Assembly (NCBI GenBank): GCA_031553885.1
Contig: JAVBKV010000041.1
Span: 1-64,000 of the forward strand
Origin: JAVBKV01 sp031553885
Lineage (GTDB): Bacteria; Bacteroidota; Bacteroidia; Bacteroidales; Azobacteroidaceae
Direction of reading: 5' to 3'
Length of the DNA stretch: 64,000 nucleotides
Shown piece after piece: positions 56,686 through 64,000 of the stretch (position 1 is its first letter; each line of letters opens with the position of its first letter). Below the pieces are notes generated by a model. The model was given only the letters and a program-made list of their open reading frames with translations. It searched no databases and had not been told where the DNA came from. Position numbers and translations under genes: made by a program.

Positions 56686-59619
56686 TTATCTTCTTCCGCC
56701 ACCACCACTTCCTCCGCGGTTGCCGCCACCTCCGGGAAAATTTCCACCTCCGGAAGGTTGAAAATTACGGAATTCCCGGTTTTCACTTCCGGATCCTCTT
56801 CCTTTCCGGCCTCCCATTTCCCGGAGACGTAAGGAGAATGTGACCAGTACATAACCGGTAAGGGAATTATATTCGTTGTCTTCGATGTAAGATGCCGTAA
56901 CGTCCCGGCTGATGCTTTTATTTTGTTGCAGAATATCGACCCAACGGAGCGAAACGGACAACTGTCTTCTTTTTACCATAAACAGCTTGTTGATATCCAG
57001 GTTCCACAATACTTCATCGAGGTTATATCCGGTCGAGAGACCCCGGTTGGCCCGGTAGTTGATGTCTGTTGAAAACTTCCAGTCTTTAGGCAGGGAAATG
57101 GTGGTGTTGTAAGCAACTCCGAAGTTTGTGTTAACAGTACTTGATCTTCCTTCCAGGGTATTCTGGGTATTTGAATAACTGATATTACCTCTCAGTTGTC
57201 CGTAAAAAATGTCGTTGATATAGCTGAGACTGAGATTTTCCCTCAGGTTGGTAGTCCCTGAAACATTCCGTTCACTTTGTTTCTTTACCATAACAAAACC
57301 GATCTGATTCCGGTAATTAAAAGCTGAATTCGTACTGAGCCTGAATCTGTTTTTAAATCCGAAAGGCATGTTGTACATGACGTTGAACGATGAATTCCAA
57401 GATCCGTTTTCATTGATGGGTTTTGTATATTGAATTCCGGTTATTTCTTCGTAATCGGTAAAATTGATAATTTCATTCATGGTGAATGAAAAATTAGCAT
57501 TGATATTCAGGGACCGTTGTTTTTCCCGGTGATAATTACTGTATTCCAGCGACATATTGTTGGAGAAGGATGGGAGCAGATCCGGATTTCCGCTCCGGAT
57601 GCGCAACGGGTTGGTATTGTCTACCGTCGGATCCAGTTGAGTAACACTGGGTTGCCGGGTACTTCCCGAATAGTTGAATGAGAGTGTGTTTCTTGGAGCG
57701 AAATTATAACGAAAACGACCCTGGGGAGAAAAATTGATGACTTTTCGTCCTTTGATCTTATTCAGGATGGAGTCGTTGCCATTTACATTCCCATCTTTGA
57801 TGAAACTGGTACTTTGTGTGTAGGAAGGTATTACATTCAATCCGATGTTATAATAGAACTTTTCCTGATTGGAGTTGAAAGAAACTCCTACCCGCTGATT
57901 GACGTAATTATTATCCAGACTCTTGCTGTAATCCGGATTCAGGAGGGTGTAAGTCCCGGTTTCCGGATCGTAATCGTAGGTTTCTTTTATGTTGGTGGTC
58001 TGATTGTTGTTGATGCTGTATGAGAACTGCAAGGTATTACGGTATCCCCAGACAGGCTCTGCAAAAGTAAGCCGGATTCCGTAGTTATTTTGTTGGGTGT
58101 TTGTTTCCGATTCCTGGTTGAACTGCTTGTTTCTGTCGGGTTGCAAAAAGAACTGACTGAGTGATTGGTTGGTGCCGTTTCCATCACTTCTGTTTAATCC
58201 GAAGTCACCGACTACGCTGAATCTTCGGCCTCTTTTGTCAAATTTGTGGGCATAAGTAAGGGAGAAATTGGTGTTCCACGAATCTGAACTGTTGCTCCCT
58301 TTTCTTTCGCTTTGATTTACTTTCGTAGAATCGGCATCTCCGGCCAGAGTCGATTGGAGTGATTCGCTCCGTGAAGCTGCTTTATTGTATGAAATTCCTA
58401 CTTCGAATGTAAAGGTGTTGAATGTATCCGGTGTGAATTCCAGGGTTGTATTGAAATTAACATTGTTGGAAAAATTACGGTTTTCACTGAGGTTTCGGGA
58501 ATAGGACACACTGTCGACCAGAATATTTTGCCTGAATCGTTTACTTTTGGATAAAGCATCTGCATACCGGTAGGATACACTACCTGACGCCTTGTATTTT
58601 TTATCCTGCATTTTGTAGAGATTGATCCCGGCAGAGACTGCATCGGTGATTCCGTTACCACCACCTCCGCCACCTCTTCCTCCTCCATCATTGATATTGT
58701 TGGCATTGAGGACCAATGAAAGGTTGTCTCCTTCCCGGAACCGGCTGATCATGGCGTTGCTTGCATAGCGGGCTGATTCGTTGTTCGGGTTATCCGTCAG
58801 GGCTCCTCCTCCTACATTGGCATTACCCATCCAGCCCTGGTTCATTCCTTTTTTTATAGCAATATTGATAATGGTTTCTTTTTCCCCGTCATCGATTCCG
58901 GTTCGCTCGGCCTGGTCAGTTTTTTTATCGATAACCTGTATTTTGTCGATGATGTCGGTGGTAATGTTCTTGGTAGCCATTTTCAGGTCTTTGCCGAAAA
59001 ACTCTTTCCCGTCTACCAATACTTTTTTTACATCTTTCCCGGCTGCTTTGATGTTCCCGTTAACGTCCACCTCTACACCGTCAAGTCGTTTTAAGAGGTC
59101 TTCTGCTACGGCATTCTGATCCATCCGGTAAGCATCCGCATTGTATTCGATCGTATCGGTTTTGACCACCATTTCCGGTGGTATGGCTGTTACTGTTACT
59201 TCGGATAATTCGAGTGAAGCCATTCCCATCTGAATTTTTCCCATGGTGATACTTTTCTCCTTGAACATTTCGCTGGAGATTGTCCGGGAAACAGGGTTAT
59301 ACCCCAGGAAAGTAACGGAAAGCAAGTAATTTCCCTGTTTTACAGAAGGGAGAATAAAATTTCCTTTCGCATCACTGGTGGCACCGGTGACAATAGTACT
59401 GTCTTTGGAATTGAGCAGGGAAATATTAGCTCCGATGACTGGTACTTCTTTTCTTATGGTATCTCCTGTCGCTTCTGTTTTTTCTTCCAATTCGAAGAGA
59501 TTTCCCCGGATTTCAGTCGTGGGGGGTGTTTGTTGTTTGTTTTCAACCGTCTGTGTTTTAGATGGTTGTATGAATATAAATAAGAAAAAACAGAGGGTTA
59601 GGGTAAATTTATCAAACAT
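56686..59619 (-). CDS. Outer-membrane beta-barrel protein with carboxypeptidase-regulatory domain
   Basis: This 977-residue protein has a signal peptide, a carboxypeptidase-regulatory domain (about 55-130: VIGANISLLNSKDSTIVTGA), a plug-like domain (about 140-245: KRLDGVEVDVNGNIKAAGKDVKKVL), and a large barrel of the type found with TonB-receptor-like proteins. The C terminus is a low-complexity Gly/Arg tail (GGNFPGGGGNRGGSGGGGRR), preceded by a Gly-rich block in the middle (GGGRGGGGGGNG). Such proteins transport or anchor unknown ligands. It has a TAATTTTG box at 59723. The Gly tail may reflect a disordered exterior. Confidence 0.82.
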   Translation of the reverse strand: MFDKFTLTLCFFLFIFIQPSKTQTVENKQQTPPTTEIRGNLFELEEKTEATGDTIRKEVPVIGANISLLNSKDSTIVTGATSDAKGNFILPSVKQGNYLLSVTFLGYNPVSRTISSEMFKEKSITMGKIQMGMASLELSEVTVTAIPPEMVVKTDTIEYNADAYRMDQNAVAEDLLKRLDGVEVDVNGNIKAAGKDVKKVLVDGKEFFGKDLKMATKNITTDIIDKIQVIDKKTDQAERTGIDDGEKETIINIAIKKGMNQGWMGNANVGGGALTDNPNNESARYASNAMISRFREGDNLSLVLNANNINDGGGRGGGGGGNGITDAVSAGINLYKMQDKKYKASGSVSYRYADALSKSKRFRQNILVDSVSYSRNLSENRNFSNNVNFNTTLEFTPDTFNTFTFEVGISYNKAASRSESLQSTLAGDADSTKVNQSERKGSNSSDSWNTNFSLTYAHKFDKRGRRFSVVGDFGLNRSDGNGTNQSLSQFFLQPDRNKQFNQESETNTQQNNYGIRLTFAEPVWGYRNTLQFSYSINNNQTTNIKETYDYDPETGTYTLLNPDYSKSLDNNYVNQRVGVSFNSNQEKFYYNIGLNVIPSYTQSTSFIKDGNVNGNDSILNKIKGRKVINFSPQGRFRYNFAPRNTLSFNYSGSTRQPSVTQLDPTVDNTNPLRIRSGNPDLLPSFSNNMSLEYSNYHREKQRSLNINANFSFTMNEIINFTDYEEITGIQYTKPINENGSWNSSFNVMYNMPFGFKNRFRLSTNSAFNYRNQIGFVMVKKQSERNVSGTTNLRENLSLSYINDIFYGQLRGNISYSNTQNTLEGRSSTVNTNFGVAYNTTISLPKDWKFSTDINYRANRGLSTGYNLDEVLWNLDINKLFMVKRRQLSVSLRWVDILQQNKSISRDVTASYIEDNEYNSLTGYVLVTFSLRLREMGGRKGRGSGSENREFRNFQPSGGGNFPGGGGNRGGSGGGGRR

Positions 59620-59722
59620 AAGGATTTAGATAATAAGGAACTTTACATGCAAAACTTCTATAAAAAGACTATCAAAAAGCACATTCGTTTAAATGCAATT
59701 TGATTTTTTTACAAATATTTTT

Positions 59723-59730
59723 CAAAATTA
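59723..59730 (-). promoter_or_regulatory. TAnnTTTG box for the outer-membrane barrel gene
   Basis: TAATTTTG on the minus strand, about 103 nt before the ATG at 59619. No -33 box is evident. Confidence 0.35.
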
Positions 59731-59783
59731 ACCCTCCGGAAGGAGGAGTTAAGAATTAAGAGTTAAGAATGAGGACTTGTTAT

Positions 59784-59971
59784 CAGGCGTAAGCCTATCC
59801 CCCGCTGGAGGGGGCAGGGGGAGGATTAGTACCCTTGAAAATTCCAGTCCGAATAAATATTCCGAATAAATTCTTAACTCTTAATTTTTAATTGCCTAAG
59901 GGCGATCTTCGATTCTTAATTCCCAGTGATCCTCCCCCTGCCCCCTCCAGCGGGGGATAGGCTTACGCCTG
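59784..59971. repeat. Perfect 43-bp inverted repeat behind serS
   Basis: Arm 1 (59784-59826) begins CAGGCGTAAGCCTATCCCCC and ends CAGGGGGAGGAT. Arm 2 (59929-59971) is its exact inverted copy. The 102-nt spacer is AT-rich with TTAACTCTTAATTTTTAATT sequence. It lies 21 nt after the serS stop in the 373-nt gap to the barrel gene, and has a related, less perfect copy at 41302-41467. No transposase is nearby. Confidence 0.8.
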
Positions 59972-59992
59972 ATTACAATTCTTAATAACTCC

Positions 59993-61264
59993 TCATTTTA
60001 TCATTTCAAACCCTGTATATGGAACCAGGGCTTTAGGAATACGGATTCCTTCGGGAGTCTGATTGTTTTCGAGCAAGGCGGCTACGATTCGGGGAAGAGC
60101 CATGGCGCTTCCGTTCAGCGTGTGGCACAGTTGTGTTTTTTTCTCTTCATCCCGGTAGCGGCATTTCAGGCGGTTGGTCTGATAACTTTCAAAGTTGGAG
60201 ACCGAGCTGACTTCCAACCAGCGTTCCTGAGCGGCTGAATAAACTTCAAAGTCAAAAGTCAGAGCGGAGGTAAAACTCATATCTCCACCGCAGAGGCGTA
60301 AGATTCTCCAGGGAAGTTCCAGCTTTTCTACCAATGATTGAACGTAGTCGACCATTTCCTTCAGGGATTGATAAGAATGTTCCGGTTTGTCGATCCGTAC
60401 GATTTCTACTTTGTCGAACTGGTGCAGGCGGTTCAGTCCCCTTACGTCTTTTCCGTACGAACCGGCTTCTCTCCGGAAACAGGCGGAATAAGCGGTATTC
60501 ATAACCGGCAGGTCTTTTTCTTCCAGTATTACATCCCGGTAAATATTGGTTACGGGGACTTCAGCAGTAGGGATCAGGTATAAATCATCCAGTCCGCAAT
60601 GGTACATCTGACCTTCCTTGTCAGGAAGTTGTCCGGTTCCGTATCCGGAGTCAGCATTAACTACATACGGAGGCTGTATTTCCAGGTATCCGGCATCCCT
60701 GGCATTATCCAAAAAGAAATTGATCAGGGCACGTTGCAGACGGGCACCTTTTCCTTTGTATACAGGGAATCCCGCTCCGGAAATTTTTACTCCCAGTTCA
60801 AAATCAATTAAGTCGTATTTTTTTGCCAGGTCCCAATGAGGTACGGCATTTTCGGGTAGTGTTGGAATAACACCTCCCTGTTTTTCGATCACATTGTCTT
60901 CAGCAACCCTTCCTTCCGGGACTTCATCAGCAGGAAGGTTCGGAATCTGGCAGAGCAATTCAACCAGTAATTTCTCTGCTTCTTTCATGTCCGCTTCCAG
61001 TTGCTTGTTTCCTTCTTTTATGGAAGCAACCTGATTACGTGCGGTTTCAGCTTCTTCCTTTTTCCCTTCTTTCATCAGTTGTCCAATGGACTTGGATAAT
61101 TGGTTCAGTTCGGATAAGTTTTTATCTGATTGTGTTTGTGCGGTCTTTCTTTTTTTGTCCGTTTCAATGACCCGGGCAATGATTTCTTTTCCGTCGTAAT
61201 GTTTTTTAGCCAGACGACTGATAACTTCTTCCGTATTTTCGGTAATTACTTTAAGCGTGAGCAT
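59993..61264 (-). CDS. serS: Seryl-tRNA synthetase
   Basis: This 423-residue class II synthetase charges tRNA-Ser. The N-terminal long coiled-coil arm (about 30-105) binds the tRNA. Motif 2 is CFRREAGSYGKDVRGLNRLHQF near 264-285. Motif 3 is GSAMALPRIVAALLEN near 382-397, with the serine site in LEVSSVSNFESYQTNRL. It has a TAACTTTG promoter box at 61293-61300 and is followed by a perfect inverted repeat. Confidence 0.95.
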   Translation of the reverse strand: MLTLKVITENTEEVISRLAKKHYDGKEIIARVIETDKKRKTAQTQSDKNLSELNQLSKSIGQLMKEGKKEEAETARNQVASIKEGNKQLEADMKEAEKLLVELLCQIPNLPADEVPEGRVAEDNVIEKQGGVIPTLPENAVPHWDLAKKYDLIDFELGVKISGAGFPVYKGKGARLQRALINFFLDNARDAGYLEIQPPYVVNADSGYGTGQLPDKEGQMYHCGLDDLYLIPTAEVPVTNIYRDVILEEKDLPVMNTAYSACFRREAGSYGKDVRGLNRLHQFDKVEIVRIDKPEHSYQSLKEMVDYVQSLVEKLELPWRILRLCGGDMSFTSALTFDFEVYSAAQERWLEVSSVSNFESYQTNRLKCRYRDEEKKTQLCHTLNGSAMALPRIVAALLENNQTPEGIRIPKALVPYTGFEMIK

Positions 61265-61292
61265 GATTGTCTGAATTTGATATTTTAATCCG

Positions 61293-61300
61293 CAAAGTTA
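61293..61300 (-). promoter_or_regulatory. Promoter of serS
   Basis: TAACTTTG on the minus strand, 28 nt before the ATG at 61264. Confidence 0.5.
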
Positions 61301-61514
61301 GTACAATTTTTTGATACATTCTCTATTAAAATAAAGTCCCTTCGAGACATCCGATGTGACATCCGACGATTAGTTAAAATGAGTTAATTTTTAAATCTTG
61401 ATCGGGAGTTTAAGAAAGAGCCCTGTACTACTTAGTATGTAAAGCAAACCGTTTTTTTTAATGATGGAATTAATTAAAAAGGCAGCAGATTCTTAAACCT
61501 TCTAATTGTTGATA

Positions 61515-63563
61515 ATGAAAAAGATAACTTTTTTCGGCTTCATTTTATTTTTCTTTTTGATCATGTCGGTTCAGTCCCGGGCACAGGATAAAATGCAATG
61601 GTGGCGAGAAGCTCGCTTTGGTATGTTTATTCATTGGGGGATTTATGCCGTTTACGGAAATGTTTACGAGGGAATCGATGTCCGGGGGCAGCAGATTAGT
61701 GATTCCCAGTCATCTTCCGGATATCCTTCCGAATGGATTATGCATCGGTTGGGAATTCCGCGAAGGGTTTACCGGGAAGCAGCTAAAGAATTCGATGCAA
61801 AAGATTATGATCCCAAACAATGGGTCGAACTGGTTAAAAATGCGGGAATGAAATACATAATCATTACTGCGAAACATCATGATGGTTTTTGTCTTTTTGA
61901 TTCGAAATACACGGATTGGGATGCCGTTGATGCTTCTCCGGCAAAACGGGATTTATTAAAACCCCTGGTGGATGAAGCGAAAAAAGCCGGATTGAAGATC
62001 GGGTTTTATTATTCCCAGAATCTGGATTGGATGCATGAAGGGGGAATGGCGGAGATTCCTGAACTGCTATGGAAACCATATTCGGAAGAACAGGTTCAAA
62101 AGTATGTGAATGAATTGGTTATTCCTCATATCAATGAATTGGGGAATAATTATGATATCGATTTATTCTGGTATGATATTCCCGGAGTAAATCCGGATGC
62201 TGCATTGGCTCAGAATATTCATCAAACATTACTGAATACAAAAGCGGGAAGTACCGGAAAGCTGGTTATTAATGACCGGCTTGGTGGCGGTTTTGAAGGT
62301 GATTTTGTCACCGTGGAAACAGATACTCCTGATATTCCCTACAATGGTTTTGATAAGCCGACCGATTGGGAATCATGTGCTTCACTGACTAATTCGTGGG
62401 GGTATGATGAAACCCCGGAAGATACGTGGAAATCTCCGGTTTATGTCATTAGCCGATTATTGGAACTGACAAGCAAGGGTGGTAATTTCTTATTGAATAT
62501 GCCTCCCGATAAACATGGTAATTTTCCGGAGTTTGGAGTCCGGACATTGAAAGGTGTAGCAGATTGGATGAAGAAATATGGGAATTCGGTTTACGGAACG
62601 GTTCAGAATGAATTGTTGAATCCTTTTCAATATGGATATGTAACACAAAAAAAACAGGATGGCGGATCCGTAAATCTGTATCTTCATGTTTCGTCCGGTT
62701 ATTGGCCGAATTACAGGACGATTAGTTTGGATGGCGTGATGGAATTGCCGCAAAAGGCGGTTCTTTTCAGTACAGATCAAACGATTCCGGCGAGGTTGAC
62801 GGCTACCGGGCTCGAACTGGAGCTTCCATTCAAACTGCCGGATCCGTATTATTCGACAATTGATCTTTCGTTTCGTAAAATGCCACAACAAATTCCTGCA
62901 TCTTCTTCAAATGAAAATAATGAAATTGTATTGACTCCTTATCAGGCAGTTACTAGTTATAATATATGCAAAGATTATATTCCATATACATTTAAATGGT
63001 GGTATAATATTCACGCTGAAGCCCGCTGGAAAGTGTTTCTCGAGCCGGGAACTTATACCCTTAGTGCAGAACTATCTTCTTATAATGCAGGACAACTGAT
63101 TTTTAAATTCGATGGGCAGGATTATAGAGGAGATTATCCCAAAACCAGCACTGGTGGGTCAACTGTTGATGAAAATATGAACAATTACATTACGTTGGAC
63201 TATCCGGAAATTAAAATAGAGGTAAAAAACAGGTCTTATCACACGTTGTATATAAGCAGAGTAGATGACCCGGGAAATTTTAATATCATCCAATTGAGAA
63301 AGGTCGTTCTGACAAAAGATTCTGCCAGCGGCGGTATTGATATCATAGAGAATCCCTTCCTGAAGGTTTACCCTAATCCGGCAAGCGATTTTATTAGTAT
63401 AGAAACCGATAAAATTCAGCGAATTGAGATTTTAGATCTGAAGGGTCATGTTCTTAAACGTTTTGATTCAAACTATTATGACAGGATTGATATATCTTCT
63501 TTCCCTTCTGGAGTTTATTTGATAAAAGGAAAATCCAGGGTGCAAAAATTGTTGGTTCAGTGA
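61515..63563 (+). CDS. GH29 alpha-L-fucosidase with T9SS sorting domain
   Basis: From ATG 61515 (MKKITFFGFILFFFL) the protein has 682 residues. It has a signal peptide and a GH29 barrel (MQWWREARFGMFIHWGIYAV, AKHHDGFCLFDSKYTDWD, FYYSQNLDW, IDLFWYDIPGVNPD with the likely nucleophile Asp in WYDI). A C-terminal carbohydrate-binding-like beta domain follows, then a type IX secretion tail at about 615-682 (NPFLKVYPNPASDFISIET, then SSFPSGVYLIKGKSR). It would remove alpha-fucose from host or dietary glycans outside the cell, anchored or released by the T9SS. The neighbouring gene at 63911 is also secreted. Confidence 0.87.
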   Translation: MKKITFFGFILFFFLIMSVQSRAQDKMQWWREARFGMFIHWGIYAVYGNVYEGIDVRGQQISDSQSSSGYPSEWIMHRLGIPRRVYREAAKEFDAKDYDPKQWVELVKNAGMKYIIITAKHHDGFCLFDSKYTDWDAVDASPAKRDLLKPLVDEAKKAGLKIGFYYSQNLDWMHEGGMAEIPELLWKPYSEEQVQKYVNELVIPHINELGNNYDIDLFWYDIPGVNPDAALAQNIHQTLLNTKAGSTGKLVINDRLGGGFEGDFVTVETDTPDIPYNGFDKPTDWESCASLTNSWGYDETPEDTWKSPVYVISRLLELTSKGGNFLLNMPPDKHGNFPEFGVRTLKGVADWMKKYGNSVYGTVQNELLNPFQYGYVTQKKQDGGSVNLYLHVSSGYWPNYRTISLDGVMELPQKAVLFSTDQTIPARLTATGLELELPFKLPDPYYSTIDLSFRKMPQQIPASSSNENNEIVLTPYQAVTSYNICKDYIPYTFKWWYNIHAEARWKVFLEPGTYTLSAELSSYNAGQLIFKFDGQDYRGDYPKTSTGGSTVDENMNNYITLDYPEIKIEVKNRSYHTLYISRVDDPGNFNIIQLRKVVLTKDSASGGIDIIENPFLKVYPNPASDFISIETDKIQRIEILDLKGHVLKRFDSNYYDRIDISSFPSGVYLIKGKSRVQKLLVQ

Positions 63564-63727
63564 AGCATTATTTACACGATACCTGAAGTTGAATGAGGAT
63601 GTTGTCCGCGTAGCTGTTGACGGTGGCTGTGCGGGTGTTTGGGGTATTTCAAAAAGCAAAAATGTTAATTTTAATTGTTGATTTGAAATAAAAATAGAGA
63701 ATAAGGTTGCAATAATTTTAATATATA

Positions 63728-63735
63728 TATATTTG
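63728..63735 (+). promoter_or_regulatory. Possible promoter for the right-edge gene
   Basis: TATATTTG with TTG 18 nt upstream (63707-63709). It lies in the 347-nt gap (63564-63910), which otherwise shows no gene. The 5' leader would be about 175 nt. Confidence 0.45.
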
Positions 63736-63910
63736 TGTGTTATTATGTTCTTTTTTTGAAAGGCTGGGGGGTGCCGGATGTGTTTTTATGAGTGGATGTT
63801 GATTCTGCAGCGTGTGAGTTTTATCAATAATATAAGAGAGTTGATTCATTCAATTATTTTTATTGTTAATTAAAAAATCAGATAACTCTAAAACTTTTTA
63901 ATCGTTGGTA

Positions 63911-64000
63911 ATGAAAAAAATAATTCTTTTTCTTCTCGCCGTTTCAGGCGTATTTACTTGTTATGCACAAGATTTCATTGTTAAAGCGGAGAATGATACG
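63911..64000 (+). CDS. Partial secreted protein, cut by right window edge
   Basis: The first 30 codons from ATG 63911 encode a signal peptide (MKKIILFLLAVSGVFTCYAQ) with a type I cleavage site after CYA, or a lipobox-like TC, followed by DFIVKAENDT. The mature protein lies outside the window. It follows the T9SS fucosidase on the same strand after 347 nt of AT-rich sequence, and its 5' flank (AAACTTTTTAATCGTTGGTA) resembles that of the fucosidase (AAACCTTCTAATTGTTGATA), suggesting a shared translation or regulatory context. Its family cannot be named. Confidence 0.6.
   Translation, partial: MKKIILFLLAVSGVFTCYAQDFIVKAENDT

Noticed and set aside
61321..61375. Short tandem ACATCCGA units upstream of the fucosidase
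   Set aside because: Only two imperfect units are present; too short to call a repeat family, though AGTCCCTTCG resembles the 4773-4800 element.
1..64000. CRISPR arrays, tRNA and rRNA genes, prophage or complete insertion sequences
   Set aside because: I looked for regular spacers, cloverleaf-type segments, integrases and transposases and saw none. A tRNAscan and an ISfinder search would settle this.

Overview
The window reads as a chromosome segment of a gut-type Bacteroidota, most likely Bacteroidales. Odoribacteraceae or Porphyromonadaceae-like is my guess, from gene content only. Evidence: many promoters match the Bacteroidota TAnnTTTG -7 box, several with TTTG about 19-22 nt upstream. 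There are NVEALA-type peptides, DUF4249 and TonB-dependent receptors, LytTR and TPR-type regulators, bifunctional HisB, long-form HisG, and a type IX secretion sorting tail on a fucosidase. No rRNA, tRNA, CRISPR array, integrase or complete insertion sequence was seen.

Layout. 1-4.9 kb is an AT-rich accessory region on the minus strand. It holds a truncated membrane gene at the edge, a cluster of NVEALA-like Cys-containing peptide, six-bladed beta-propeller lipoprotein and thioredoxin-like membrane protein, a relic of a family 2 glycosyltransferase, a second propeller lipoprotein, and GC-rich palindromic repeats. 4.9-14.3 kb (minus) is carbohydrate metabolism: an esterase/GDPD fusion, a TPR-HTH regulator, mannose-6-phosphate isomerase, glycogen branching enzyme, a YhcH protein, a GH130 enzyme and a TolB-like protein. 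14.4-26.4 kb (plus) has a CPA2 antiporter, a tetraheme-cytochrome/FGE-like fusion, two Tat-type oxidoreductase/isomerase proteins, and a TonB receptor, DUF4249 lipoprotein, LytS-type kinase and LytTR regulator series. 26.4-30.2 kb has a GH5 glycanase, holA, AMP nucleosidase and an HsdR_N-like nuclease-fold gene.

30.2-37.05 kb (minus) is a histidine operon, hisG-hisD-(S41 peptidase relic)-GNAT-hisC-mazE-mazF-hisB-lipocalin-like. It is preceded by a His-rich leader peptide (MNKFTHHHSHHYNG) and an attenuator hairpin. A mazEF module with its own promoter and two palindromic operators sits inside it. 37.0-46.2 kb (minus) is an ABC efflux operon (adaptor, ATPase, two permeases, TolC-like protein) followed by an NtrC-type regulator and an NtrY-like kinase. 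A sigma54-type -24/-12 element lies directly before the adaptor gene. 46.2-50.4 kb (minus) has lipB, mtgA, rsmE, a small Ala/Pro/Glu-rich lipoprotein and an acyl-CoA synthetase. 50.5-56.7 kb (plus) is a tight run of mtaB, an LpxL-like acyltransferase, a GT2 glycosyltransferase and uvrA. 56.7-61.3 kb (minus) has an outer-membrane beta-barrel protein and serS. 61.5-64 kb (plus) has a GH29 fucosidase with a T9SS tail and the start of another secreted protein.

The most notable signals are the his attenuator; the NVEALA peptide/propeller/thioredoxin cluster, whose upstream region is partly duplicated; and a set of dispersed GC-rich inverted repeats. One repeat is a perfect 43-bp inverted pair, and two others have become translated N-terminal extensions ahead of export signals (TolC-like protein and DUF4249 lipoprotein).
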